Source: Zooshikella ganghwensis DSM 15267 (GTDB lineage Bacteria > Pseudomonadota > Gammaproteobacteria > Pseudomonadales > Zooshikellaceae). From it: a stretch of 64,000 nt of DNA. Below the pieces are notes generated by a model, which made no database searches, had not been told where the DNA came from, and was given only the letters and a program-made list of their open reading frames with translations. The translations under genes were made by a program, and so were the position numbers. Below are positions 1 to 8,520 of the stretch, piece after piece (within the stretch, counting starts at the first letter, position 1; each line of letters starts with the position of its first letter). The DNA is taken from contig NZ_AUAF01000010.1 in the NCBI RefSeq assembly GCF_000428585.1, forward strand, positions 20,885 to 84,884. The letters are read 5' to 3'.

Positions 1-2
1 TG

Positions 3-434
3 AGTAATGATTATGGCTATGATATCAAACTAATAAATGTCAATAAGATCATAGCTACTGAACATCACTGCAAAGAACATGCGTATAAATTATCTCAAAT
101 AATTAAAGTAGAAAGTGTCTGGACTGACCCTCTGATTATTGAAAAAAATAAATTTTTTGTCATGGATGGTCACCATCGTTTGGCTGCAGCACAGTTGCTG
201 GGTTTTTCTAATATTCCATGTATTTTACTTGAATATAGTGACTCTCGTTTAAGCGTTTCAAGTTGGCGACCCGAGTTTGAGATTACAGAGTCACTTATTA
301 ATCAGTATGTACAAAAGCAAGCGCTCTTACCTTATAAAACAACGAGACATACACTGAATCCAAAGCCAAAAAAAATAAAAATTACAATAAATGAGTTAAC
401 TCAAAATGAATCAACCTGTAGTTACGCTTTTTGA
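3..434 (+). CDS. ParB/sulfiredoxin-like protein, SbnI/SerK-type (5' end outside window)
   Basis: The frame is open from base 3, so the start lies before the window; 143 C-terminal residues are visible. The key motif MDGHHR at 162-179 is the substrate/nucleotide-binding motif of the ParB-like kinase fold seen in SbnI and archaeal SerK, which phosphorylate free L-serine to O-phosphoserine. This function is family knowledge, not proven here. O-phosphoserine is the substrate of SbnA, and the next gene is SbnA-like, starting 29 bases before this gene ends. That overlap and the pathway logic make a serine kinase (or a pathway regulator, as SbnI is also reported to be) more likely than a plasmid-type ParB. 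The C-terminus is short and basic (several Lys-Pro pairs). Confidence 0.6.
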   Translation, partial: SNDYGYDIKLINVNKIIATEHHCKEHAYKLSQIIKVESVWTDPLIIEKNKFFVMDGHHRLAAAQLLGFSNIPCILLEYSDSRLSVSSWRPEFEITESLINQYVQKQALLPYKTTRHTLNPKPKKIKITINELTQNESTCSYAF

Positions 435-1380
435 TAATAAAGTAACAGAAATATACCATTCGCCGATAGATTATAGGCCCAGTAATGTATTTTTTTGTTT
501 AGATAATATTATTCGCAGCAATGTCTATATGAAGTATGAGGCAGGGAACTTTGCCGGATCGATAAAGATAAAGCCTGCCCTCAGAATGATAGAAGCACTA
601 GAAAAAGAAAATAAAATTAATCGTGATACAGTGATTGTTGAATCTTCATCAGGTAATTTAGGAATAGCCTTGAGCTTAATTGCAGCGTCAAAAGGCTATA
701 AATTCCTATGTGTCACTGATGCGATGGCTTCTCAGCAAAGTATTAACCTTATGAAGAGTTATGGAGCGGAAGTCGTTGTTATTACTGAGCGTGATGAAAA
801 TGGTGGGTATTTAAAAAAACGCTTAGCGTACATCAACCATTACTTACAAGATAACCGGAATTGTATTTGGTTAAACCAATATGCTAACCCCAACAACTAT
901 CTTGCACACTATTACTCAACAGCAAAAGAACTGCTAGATAGCTTTTATCATATTGACTATCTATTTGTCGGCGCAGGAACAACAGGCACATTAATGGGGT
1001 GCATTAACTATTTTGAAGAATTTTCCCCTAAAACAACGATTGTTGCTGTAGACAATAAAGGCTCCGTTACTTTTGGTTTACCACCGGGCAAACGTAATAT
1101 TCCTGGTCTAGGGACCAGTCGAGCACCAGAAATTCTACAGGCTGATAAAGTGAGTAATTTGGAGGTTGTCAGCGATCAAGAAACAATCGCCATGTGTAGG
1201 GAAATGGTTAAACGAGGTTATCTGGTGGGTGGATCCACAGGAACTGTTCTGGCAGCAATTAAACGTTGGAATGATGTTATAGAACCCCATGAAACCGTTG
1301 TGATGATTGCGCCTGATAGTGGAGAAAAGTATATCGACACGATTTATAACGACGAGTGGTGTCAGCATATTGCGGGATAG
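406..1380 (+). CDS. sbnA: SbnA-like PLP-dependent enzyme (N-(2-amino-2-carboxyethyl)-L-glutamate synthase-like)
   Basis: The protein has 324 residues, the usual length for SbnA, and belongs to the cysteine synthase/cystathionine beta-synthase fold. The candidate PLP lysine is K54 in AGSIKIKP. The substrate-binding loop SSSGN is at about 80-84 and the PLP-phosphate loop GAGTTGT at about 189-195. SbnA enzymes join O-phospho-L-serine and L-glutamate to give ACEGA, the precursor of L-2,3-diaminopropionate. An ordinary cysteine synthase is less likely because the very next gene is an SbnB-type dehydrogenase, the known partner. The ATG at 406 overlaps the end of the upstream SbnI-like gene, suggesting translational coupling. 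Function is inferred from family and neighbours. Confidence 0.8.
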   Translation: MNQPVVTLFDNKVTEIYHSPIDYRPSNVFFCLDNIIRSNVYMKYEAGNFAGSIKIKPALRMIEALEKENKINRDTVIVESSSGNLGIALSLIAASKGYKFLCVTDAMASQQSINLMKSYGAEVVVITERDENGGYLKKRLAYINHYLQDNRNCIWLNQYANPNNYLAHYYSTAKELLDSFYHIDYLFVGAGTTGTLMGCINYFEEFSPKTTIVAVDNKGSVTFGLPPGKRNIPGLGTSRAPEILQADKVSNLEVVSDQETIAMCREMVKRGYLVGGSTGTVLAAIKRWNDVIEPHETVVMIAPDSGEKYIDTIYNDEWCQHIAG

Positions 1381-1446
1381 CGTAGGCCACCACTAAAAGT
1401 ACAATTTTTACAGCAAATAAAGCGACTTTATTTAAAAGAGTTAAAT

Positions 1447-2466
1447 ATGAAAATGGTTCCAAAGTTCCGTGTAATATCTGGTGAAACAGTTAATGATTTA
1501 CTCTCACAAAACTATGAAACCTTATCCAATATTGTTGAAAAAACATACTTAGATCATGGGCAAGGATTAACAATTAATCCTGATAGTTACTTTTTACGGT
1601 TTAAGCACAAGCCGAATGCGAGAATTATTGCTTTGCCAAGTTACATTGACCCAATCAATGTCAGCGGTATTAAATGGATTTCCAGTTTTCCAGATAATAT
1701 TCAAGAGGGTATTCCTCGGGCATCTGCTGTACTGATTCTCAATGATGGAAATACAGGCTATCCTTTAGCTTGCATGGAAGCCAGCATAATCAGTGCAATG
1801 CGTACTGCTGTTTCGGCGGTTATTGGTGCATACCATCTGAGAAATAAGAATGACAAGGTAGGTACCCTGGGAATCGTGGGCAATGGGCTTATTGCAAAAT
1901 ATGTTGTGGCTGTTTTGCAGGGGTTACAGTGGGATATTGGTCAAATTAATGTTTATGACCAAAATAAAGAGTACAGTGCTCAGTTTGCAGAATCTATTGG
2001 TAATAAAACAGGTTACGCCTTTAATGTCAGTCATAGTTTAGATGAGTGTTTACAAAACTCAGAGATGATATTACTGACAACAACTGCAGCTCAACCATAT
2101 ATTAATGATTTGAGCGTGTTTGAGCATAATCCACTGATTCTTAATATATCTCTTAGAGACCTGGGAGAGGAGATTATTCTCGGATCATATAATGTGCTAG
2201 ACGATATTGACCATTGCTTGAAAGCAAATACATCACCACACTTGGCTGAAATAAAAGTAGGCCATAGAGAGTTTATTGATGCTACTTTGCCTGAGATATT
2301 AAGTGGTTCTAAAAAAATACCAGATAACAACAAGCCTATCGTTTTTTCACCCTTTGGTCTTGGTGTATTGGATCTTGCATTAGGACACTACATTTACCAA
2401 CAGGCTATTGAGCAAGGTTCTAGTATCGAAATAGATAACTTTTTTTATGATCTGAGCAGAAATTAA
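1447..2466 (+). CDS. sbnB: SbnB-like NAD-dependent dehydrogenase (2,3-diaminopropionate biosynthesis)
   Basis: The 339-residue protein is of the ornithine cyclodeaminase/mu-crystallin family. A Rossmann nucleotide-binding motif GIVGNG lies at about 142-147. SbnB oxidatively hydrolyses ACEGA to L-2,3-diaminopropionate, 2-oxoglutarate and NADH. The gene follows the SbnA-like gene by 66 bases and precedes the di-iron enzyme by 15 bases on the same strand. An in-frame second ATG at 1453 is an alternative start. Ornithine cyclodeaminase or alanine dehydrogenase activity is possible for the fold, but the sbnA-sbnB pairing is distinctive. Confidence 0.8.
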   Translation: MKMVPKFRVISGETVNDLLSQNYETLSNIVEKTYLDHGQGLTINPDSYFLRFKHKPNARIIALPSYIDPINVSGIKWISSFPDNIQEGIPRASAVLILNDGNTGYPLACMEASIISAMRTAVSAVIGAYHLRNKNDKVGTLGIVGNGLIAKYVVAVLQGLQWDIGQINVYDQNKEYSAQFAESIGNKTGYAFNVSHSLDECLQNSEMILLTTTAAQPYINDLSVFEHNPLILNISLRDLGEEIILGSYNVLDDIDHCLKANTSPHLAEIKVGHREFIDATLPEILSGSKKIPDNNKPIVFSPFGLGVLDLALGHYIYQQAIEQGSSIEIDNFFYDLSRN

Positions 2467-2481
2467 CGTTAGGGATAAGTT

Positions 2482-3528
2482 ATGTTAAAACAAGAAACTA
2501 TTGGACATAGTCGATTTCCTCATGAGCAATACTGGCCGCCTGTAAATGCAGCCTATGAATTTAGTTTAACGCTAAATGAGTTGTTAGCTCTTAATATGGG
2601 AGAACTTACTGATAAGTTGCAAGAGATCATTTCAGCAACTCACAATGAAGAGCTTGTCAATAAATACTTGGCAGAGATTTATTCGTTGTACTATGGCTAT
2701 AAAGATGCACCAAGAATAGACTTTTGGGAAAAGCCTGAGACTTTTTCTCGTATCGAGTTTATTAAGCTAACTTTAGAAGGTTTTTTTATTAATACGTTAC
2801 TAAAATCTAGGTATGAACTCCCTGAAATCAGTTGTGCTGCCCAAGTGGGCGACTACCTTAGATTTTTTGTCGAACATAACTACGGTGTTAGTCATGCATT
2901 CTTTGACTTTGTTGCTGATGAAATGTCAGAACAGCAAATGAAAGAGTTTTTACTGCTGGAAGTTATTCGAAATGAAATAGTTGATGATGAAGTTGCTTTA
3001 ATGGTGCCAGGGTTACAGTACTCAATGAAGCAGGTTGTAGTGTCTAATTTATGGGATGAGTGTGGAAATGGGGCTATTGATAATTTCCATACTAATTGGC
3101 TAAGACGTTTACTGACAGCCCATGATGAGTGGTCAAATATTTTAACGTATCGGGCAGAACAAAAACCTTGGTTTGCATCGATTTCATCAAATTCGTTTAA
3201 TGCGGTGTTAACGACGCGTTTTAAATGCCACCGGGCTTATGGTCATTTTATGACAACAGAAGCGTGGGTAGCTCCTCACTTTAAAAAGATACTTCAGGGA
3301 ATGGATCGTCTTGGTATTACTGATCAGAATGTACGGGTATATTTTGACGCCCATATGAGAATTGATCCACACCATGCTGAAGAAATGATTGAGGGGCTAT
3401 TAAAAAATACGCCAGAATTAGCACAGGTAGTGTTGTATGATATTATCAAAGGAGCCCACCAGGCTGCGATGGCTGGTGAGATGATGTATGACAAATTATT
3501 AGAATACTTTCGAGGGAATGGACATTGA
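2482..3528 (+). CDS. Haem-oxygenase-like di-iron oxidase/oxygenase (HDO family)
   Basis: The 348-residue protein has an N-terminal extension of roughly 100 residues and a C-terminal HDO-type helical bundle. Candidate iron ligands are E131 and H138 (E-x6-H in EHNYGVSH), acidic residues in NEIVDDE (164-170), and the characteristic H291-x3-D295-x2-H298 in HMRIDPHH. Known members of this superfamily (UndA, BesC, SznF, CADD) use a di-iron centre and O2 to N-oxygenate, decarboxylate or oxidatively cleave amino acids and related molecules. Placed directly after a diaminopropionate-making pair, L-Dap or a simple derivative is the obvious candidate substrate, but this is inference. The stop overlaps the TTG start of the permease by four bases. 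Confidence 0.75.
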   Translation: MLKQETIGHSRFPHEQYWPPVNAAYEFSLTLNELLALNMGELTDKLQEIISATHNEELVNKYLAEIYSLYYGYKDAPRIDFWEKPETFSRIEFIKLTLEGFFINTLLKSRYELPEISCAAQVGDYLRFFVEHNYGVSHAFFDFVADEMSEQQMKEFLLLEVIRNEIVDDEVALMVPGLQYSMKQVVVSNLWDECGNGAIDNFHTNWLRRLLTAHDEWSNILTYRAEQKPWFASISSNSFNAVLTTRFKCHRAYGHFMTTEAWVAPHFKKILQGMDRLGITDQNVRVYFDAHMRIDPHHAEEMIEGLLKNTPELAQVVLYDIIKGAHQAAMAGEMMYDKLLEYFRGNGH

Positions 3529-4988
3529 ACAGTATCTACTTCTTACTAGCCGCATTGCCGGTGCTGTCGTCGATTACTGTAATTCTTTGTGGAAAAGGAG
3601 CCCTAAATGGGGCTCTTGTTGGTTTAGTCACAGCCATTTTAGTTTCTTTGTTGATACCAGAGTTTGCGATTGACTCTGCCCAATATAATGCAGGTATTGG
3701 GACGGTTTTGATTTTAGGTCTTAGTGTTGCGTTGGTTATTATACCAGGACAACTTCTAAATCGAGTTCTTCAGCAGCAAAATATTATTAAAGCGTTAGCA
3801 CACTATATCGACTGTGTACAATTACCTAAATTACATAAAGCGTTGTTGTTGTTATTGGGAGTAGCGCCCGCTGTCGAATCTCTTACAGGATTTGGTGTTT
3901 CACTTTTTTTATCTGTGCCAATTATTTTCCAGCTTTATCAGGGAAAAGCTGCATATCGAACAGCCATGTTAACCATGAATATTATGCCGTGGGGAACACT
4001 GGGGCTTGCGACAGTCGTTGGTGCTGGAATTGCGGGTTTGTCTATTCAGCAGTTAGGAATTTATTCTAGCATAACCAGCATGGCCGTATTTCCAACATTA
4101 GGTATTGCCTGTTTATTTGCATTAGGGGGCTGGCAGGCATTTCGCCAGTATGCTTGGCTGGCTATTTTGCTGGGACTGGTTTTTTCTAGTCTTTTGTATA
4201 TTAATAATCGCTGGTTATGGGTTGAAACAGCAGGTATTTTTTCGGGGTTAGGTACGCTTGTTGTTGGTGTGATTTTAACGAAAGCTCGGTTTGAAAAACA
4301 AGAGTTTGCTGGTGTGCCTCTTATTAGAGCATTAATACCTTACGGTCTTTTGTTAATGCTTGTGGCTTTACCGCGATTAATTCCTGGCGCTTGGGACTGG
4401 TTAAGTAATCTTTTAATTTTAGAAACTGAGCATATCCGGTTTACCCCTTTTACCAGCCCTGGTTTTGCTTTATGTATTACTGCGATAGTTATTGCGCTAT
4501 CACAGCGAACTAAAGTGTCTATTAAATCAATATTACCCACGGTTGCACGACCAATAGTGTCTATTATTGCTTTTGTTGCTATGGCTCAAATTATGCGTGA
4601 AAGTAATATGCTGAGCTATGTCGGTAGTACACTGGTAGGTGCAAATCAAACCCTTAATGTCGTACTTTCCTCTTTTTTAGGAGGCGTCAGTGGCTTTGTC
4701 ACAGGCTCAAATGTAGGTGGCAACGCATTAATGATGCCACTGCAGCAAACGCTTTCATCTGGAGCCGATACCCAATTGACTATATTGGCGGCTATTCAAA
4801 ATAGTGCAGCAGGGCATTTAGTCTTTGCTTCAATTCCCATGATTTTATTAATGACAACCATTGCAAAGGATTTATCTGGTCCTCAGGAAGTACCAGTAGC
4901 TTCATTGCTTAAGTTTGGTTTAGGTATGTCTGTGTTAATTGTGAGTGTGATTGGCGTAATGGGAATAGTTTTGGCGACTGTTGCGTAG
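3525..4988 (+). CDS. LctP (L-lactate permease)-family membrane transporter
   Basis: The 487-residue polytopic membrane protein has about 12 hydrophobic segments. LctP-family signatures are present: an ESLTGFGV loop near residue 118 and GFVTGSNVGGNAL in the C-terminal half, which correspond to the GFG and GSN-N motifs of lactate/glycolate permeases. It starts with TTG inside the stop region of the di-iron enzyme gene (TTGA overlap), so it is translationally coupled. It is the last gene of the operon and is followed by a strong terminator. The substrate is likely a small hydroxy- or amino-carboxylate. It could export the pathway product or import a precursor; the sequence does not say which. 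Confidence 0.7.
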   Translation: MNSIYFLLAALPVLSSITVILCGKGALNGALVGLVTAILVSLLIPEFAIDSAQYNAGIGTVLILGLSVALVIIPGQLLNRVLQQQNIIKALAHYIDCVQLPKLHKALLLLLGVAPAVESLTGFGVSLFLSVPIIFQLYQGKAAYRTAMLTMNIMPWGTLGLATVVGAGIAGLSIQQLGIYSSITSMAVFPTLGIACLFALGGWQAFRQYAWLAILLGLVFSSLLYINNRWLWVETAGIFSGLGTLVVGVILTKARFEKQEFAGVPLIRALIPYGLLLMLVALPRLIPGAWDWLSNLLILETEHIRFTPFTSPGFALCITAIVIALSQRTKVSIKSILPTVARPIVSIIAFVAMAQIMRESNMLSYVGSTLVGANQTLNVVLSSFLGGVSGFVTGSNVGGNALMMPLQQTLSSGADTQLTILAAIQNSAAGHLVFASIPMILLMTTIAKDLSGPQEVPVASLLKFGLGMSVLIVSVIGVMGIVLATVA

Positions 4989-5016
4989 ATTTTATTAGTA
5001 AGTAAGAATGTTATTT

Positions 5017-5041
5017 AATCCCCCAATTGGGGGATTTTTTT
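5017..5041 (+). terminator. Rho-independent terminator of the sbn-like operon
   Basis: An 8-bp perfect stem (AATCCCCC with GGGGGATT) around an AATT loop is followed by a run of T. It lies 28 bases after the permease stop and before the convergent trmL gene. Confidence 0.9.
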
Positions 5042-5057
5042 GTGCTTTATAGGCATT

Positions 5058-5522
5058 TTAAATGCCTTCTTTATAATCCAATTGTCGCCAGCTTTCGTAA
5101 ACCATAATGGCTACTGTATTTGAAAGGTTTAAACTGCGGCTTTTTTCTCGCATTGGAATGCGGATAATTTGCTCTTCGGGGAGTGATTCTAAAATGGAGG
5201 CAGGTAAACCACGGGTTTCTGGTCCAAATACTAAGGCATCACCCTCTTGGTAGCAGGGATCAGCATGATAGCGCTTACCTTTTGTGCTGATGGCATACAC
5301 ATTTTTAGGCTTAACCTGCTTAAGAAAAGCAGAAAAGTCATCATGTAATTGTACGCGCGTAAATTCATGATAATCCAATCCAGCACGTCGCATACGTTTG
5401 TCATCAAAATCAAAGCCTAATGGTTTGATTAAGTGCAAATGAAATCCCGTATTGGCACAAAGCCGAATAACATTCCCAGTGTTGGGCGGAATTTCAGGTT
5501 CAAACAGTACAATGTGTAGCAT
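5058..5522 (-). CDS. trmL: tRNA (cytidine(34)-2'-O)-methyltransferase TrmL
   Basis: The 154-residue SPOUT methyltransferase is the usual length for TrmL/YibK. Motifs include [18 protein letters not shown] at the N-terminus, [12 protein letters not shown], and the knot region FGPETRGLP followed by [15 protein letters not shown]. It 2'-O-methylates the wobble base of tRNA-Leu(CAA) and tRNA-Leu(UAA) using SAM. It is convergent with the preceding operon and upstream of ntrC on the same strand, an order also known in Pseudomonas. Confidence 0.93.
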   Translation of the reverse strand: MLHIVLFEPEIPPNTGNVIRLCANTGFHLHLIKPLGFDFDDKRMRRAGLDYHEFTRVQLHDDFSAFLKQVKPKNVYAISTKGKRYHADPCYQEGDALVFGPETRGLPASILESLPEEQIIRIPMREKSRSLNLSNTVAIMVYESWRQLDYKEGI

Positions 5523-5678
5523 ACTTGGTTCAACTTATTGGTAATACAGGCTAAATTGGCCTAAGCAAGTATATAGAAGGTCTCTAAAAATGCACTATCT
5601 GTTGCTATATCCTTCGCTGTGGTTATAGCTAACCAGAGCGGCTGAAATTTTTATACACAGGTTACTGTGTTTGGAAGG

Positions 5679-7112
5679 TCAGCTGGCTATTCCTTCATCT
5701 TCTTCATCGTCATTATACATACCTAACTCTTTTATCTTTCGTGTCAGTGTATTGCGCCCCCAGCCCAGCAAGTTGGCTGCATCCCGCTTGCGTCCACCAG
5801 TGTGCTTCAAAGCGACTTCAATCATAATGCGTTCAAAAGTCGGTACTGCAGTTTCTAGAATATTTTTATGCCCTTTGCGTAACTCTTTATTGGCCCATTG
5901 CTGTAAGGCTTGCTCCCAATCTAGTGAAGGGGTGGGTTGCTCACTGTGTTGCAAAAGCTCTTGCGGGAGATCTGAAATATGAACTTCGCGGCCTGAAGCC
6001 ATGACTGTCAACCAGCGACAAATATTTTCCAGCTGGCGGACATTGCCGGGCCAGTCAAATTGGCTCAGGAAGTTAGCCGTTTCTGGGAGAAGAATTTTAG
6101 GTTCAACGTCAAGTTCATGGGCTGCGCGTGACAGGAAGTGGTTGGCTAACAAAGGGATATCTTCCCGGCGATCACTGAGCTTAGGGATGTGAATACGAAT
6201 AACATTTAAACGATGAAATAAGTCTTCGCGAAATAAACCCTTAGTGACGAGTTTTTCTAAGTTTTGGTGAGTCGCTGCGATAATTCGAACATCTACTTTT
6301 ATCGGCGTGTGGCCGCCAACGCGATAAAATTCACTGTCGGCTAGCACTCTCAGTAGGCGGGTTTGCGTTTCTGCAGGCATATCGCCAATTTCATCTAAAA
6401 ATAGTGTGCCCCCATTGGCTTGTTCAAAACGACCTTGCCGTTGTTGGGCTGCACCTGTAAAAGCCCCTTTTTCATGACCGAATAACTCTGAGTCCATCAA
6501 GTCCTTGGGAATTGCTGCCATATTCAGTGCGATAAAGGGATGTTGTGTTCTAGGGCTGTGGCGGTGTAGGGCTTGGGCAACCAGTTCTTTCCCGGTGCCC
6601 GACTCCCCGTTGATTAATACGGTGATATTTGATTTTGATAAACGTCCAATTGCCCGAAACACCTCCTGCATGGCAGCTGCTTCACCAATAATCTCGGGTG
6701 TAACAGGTACCTGCTCTGGTGTTATGTTCGGCTGTTGCTCATGGGCATGGGCTAATGCTCGTTTTACCAAGTTAACCGCTTCATCCACATCAAAGGGTTT
6801 GGGTAAGTACTCAAAGGCTCCTCCCTGATAGGAGGCAACAGCACTTTCTAAATCTGAGTGAGCGGTCATGATAATGATAGGAATATGAGGAAATTGACCG
6901 CTGACGCTGTTTAGAAATTCAAGTCCATCAGTACCGGGCATACGGATATCACTAATGATAACTTGAGGCTGATGGCGTCGGAGTTGAGCCAGTGCGGCAT
7001 CAGCAGATGAAAAGCTGCTCACAATATAGGTTTCCCGTTGTAAAGCTTTTTCCAGCACCCAACGGATAGAGCGGTCGTCATCAATTATCCAGACGTGATC
7101 ATTTGTGTTCAT
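5679..7112 (-). CDS. ntrC: Nitrogen regulation response regulator NtrC
   Basis: The 477-residue protein has three domains in order: receiver (phospho-acceptor about D55 in ISDIRMPG), sigma-54 AAA+ domain (Walker [15 protein letters not shown] loop for sigma-54 contact, Walker [10 protein letters not shown]) and a C-terminal Fis-type helix-turn-helix ([21 protein letters not shown]). The ATG at 7112 is chosen over an upstream in-frame extension because the protein then begins [13 protein letters not shown] like other NtrCs and has an AAGGA ribosome site. The start overlaps the end of ntrB. Phosphorylated NtrC activates sigma-54 promoters under nitrogen limitation; a fitting target lies upstream of glnA in this window. 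Confidence 0.97.
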   Translation of the reverse strand: MNTNDHVWIIDDDRSIRWVLEKALQRETYIVSSFSSADAALAQLRRHQPQVIISDIRMPGTDGLEFLNSVSGQFPHIPIIIMTAHSDLESAVASYQGGAFEYLPKPFDVDEAVNLVKRALAHAHEQQPNITPEQVPVTPEIIGEAAAMQEVFRAIGRLSKSNITVLINGESGTGKELVAQALHRHSPRTQHPFIALNMAAIPKDLMDSELFGHEKGAFTGAAQQRQGRFEQANGGTLFLDEIGDMPAETQTRLLRVLADSEFYRVGGHTPIKVDVRIIAATHQNLEKLVTKGLFREDLFHRLNVIRIHIPKLSDRREDIPLLANHFLSRAAHELDVEPKILLPETANFLSQFDWPGNVRQLENICRWLTVMASGREVHISDLPQELLQHSEQPTPSLDWEQALQQWANKELRKGHKNILETAVPTFERIMIEVALKHTGGRKRDAANLLGWGRNTLTRKIKELGMYNDDEEDEGIAS

Positions 7113-8229
7113 GGGCCGATCCTTGATGATGCTCAAAAGGTAAATAAATCGTAAAGGTTGTGTTGCCTGGCTCGCTGTTGCAACGTATAAGCCCTTTGTG
7201 CTGGCTGACAATAGCCTGGGCAATACTCAACCCAAGTCCAGTGCCGTCAGCTTTGCCACTGACCATTGGATAAAAAATGGTATCAATGAGAGAGGCTGGT
7301 ATGCCTGGACCATTATCATGAATGTCAATCTGGCAAACTAAACGATGACAGATACTGGCAATAGTGAATTGGCGAACAATACGGCTGCGTACAGTCAGTA
7401 TGCGAGGTTGTGATTGTTGACTGGTTTGAAGTGCCTGCAACGCATTATGCATGATATTGAGGACAGCCTGGATAAGCTGTTGTGCATCCCCAGGAAGCTC
7501 AGGAATACTGGGGTCATAGTCACGAATAACATCAATACACCCTGATGCTTCTGCGCTGATTAGATTGCAAACATGTTCCAGCACAAGGTGGATATTGATG
7601 GGATTCATTTGCGGAGGGCGCATGGGACCTAGCATCCGGTCTACAAGATCCCTTAAGCGGTCTGCTTCTTCAATAATAACCTGAATATATTCTTGCAAAT
7701 CAGCGCTGGGCAGCTCTCTGGAGAGGAGTTGAGCTGCACCTCTAATGCCACCAAGGGGATTTTTTATCTCATGAGCTAAACCACGAACTAAAAGCTTTGA
7801 GCTTTCTTGCTTGGCGAGAATGGACTCCTCTTTGGAGATACGCAGTAAGCGGTCTTTAGGAAATAGCTCAACAAGCAGTGTACTGGTATCCGTCAAGGCA
7901 CTAGGGTCAGTGATGGGGGTAATGGTGTAGTCCAGAATTAGCTGTTGTCCATTAAAGAGTGTGAGTTTGGCCTCTCGTTTGGTGAGTGGGTGAGCGCTGC
8001 TTAAGGTTTGTAGAAGATTCGCTTGAAACTCATCAGCATTTCGGAACAGATCTTCTGAAGCTTTATGCTGAATACGTTGCCCACTGACCGCTAACAGCAC
8101 TTCTGCGGCATGGTTGATGTAACTGAGTTGTAATTGGTGGTCAATTACTACCACTGCAGTCGTTAAATTATTAAGAATTGTTAGGTTATCCAAGGTAATT
8201 TGTTGTATTGCTAATAGGTTAATGGGCAC
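7099..8229 (-). CDS. ntrB: Nitrogen regulation sensor kinase NtrB (GlnL)
   Basis: The 376-residue cytoplasmic histidine kinase has an N-terminal PAS region (about 15-120), then the phospho-acceptor H153 in GLAHEIKNPLGGIRGAAQLL, and a HATPase domain with N box (NIMHNALQAL), DNGPGIP and GTGLGLSIAQ. It responds to PII and 2-oxoglutarate/glutamine status and phosphorylates NtrC. The start is GTG at 8229; a nearby ATG at 8234 is out of frame. It overlaps ntrC by 14 bases. No transmembrane segment is seen, as expected for NtrB. Confidence 0.96.
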   Translation of the reverse strand: MPINLLAIQQITLDNLTILNNLTTAVVVIDHQLQLSYINHAAEVLLAVSGQRIQHKASEDLFRNADEFQANLLQTLSSAHPLTKREAKLTLFNGQQLILDYTITPITDPSALTDTSTLLVELFPKDRLLRISKEESILAKQESSKLLVRGLAHEIKNPLGGIRGAAQLLSRELPSADLQEYIQVIIEEADRLRDLVDRMLGPMRPPQMNPINIHLVLEHVCNLISAEASGCIDVIRDYDPSIPELPGDAQQLIQAVLNIMHNALQALQTSQQSQPRILTVRSRIVRQFTIASICHRLVCQIDIHDNGPGIPASLIDTIFYPMVSGKADGTGLGLSIAQAIVSQHKGLIRCNSEPGNTTFTIYLPFEHHQGSAHEHK

Positions 8230-8451
8230 TTCATATTTAAAGGTTCAAAGCCAACCAAAATTTGCCCGTTAGTAACGCAAAATTGGGGCCAAAAAGGTTA
8301 TTAAGAGATAAATACTTATAACAAATTTTATTTTCTGGCTGCAGTAGTTGGTGAACTTCATGCGTTTCTAAGTACTGAGTGGTTTAGCAGCAATGATACG
8401 CAGTTGTAATGATAAGCTGATTGGACAAAGGCAGGCTGTCAGTGCTGAAAT

Positions 8452-8480
8452 CATCCTTGCACTATTTTAGTGCAAGGATG
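8452..8480. repeat. 13-bp perfect inverted repeat between ntrB and the DUF4124 gene
   Basis: Bases 8452-8464 are perfectly complementary to 8468-8480 around a TTT loop. It sits 41 bases downstream of the DUF4124 gene stop on the minus strand. No T-run follows on the minus strand, so it is not a classic terminator; it may be an mRNA 3' stabiliser or a weak terminator between glnA-side and ntrBC transcripts. Nothing else is recognised in 8230-8520. Confidence 0.6.
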
Positions 8481-8520
8481 CATTTTTGCGAATGGTTTCG
8501 ATAGATTATCTTGCTTGATA

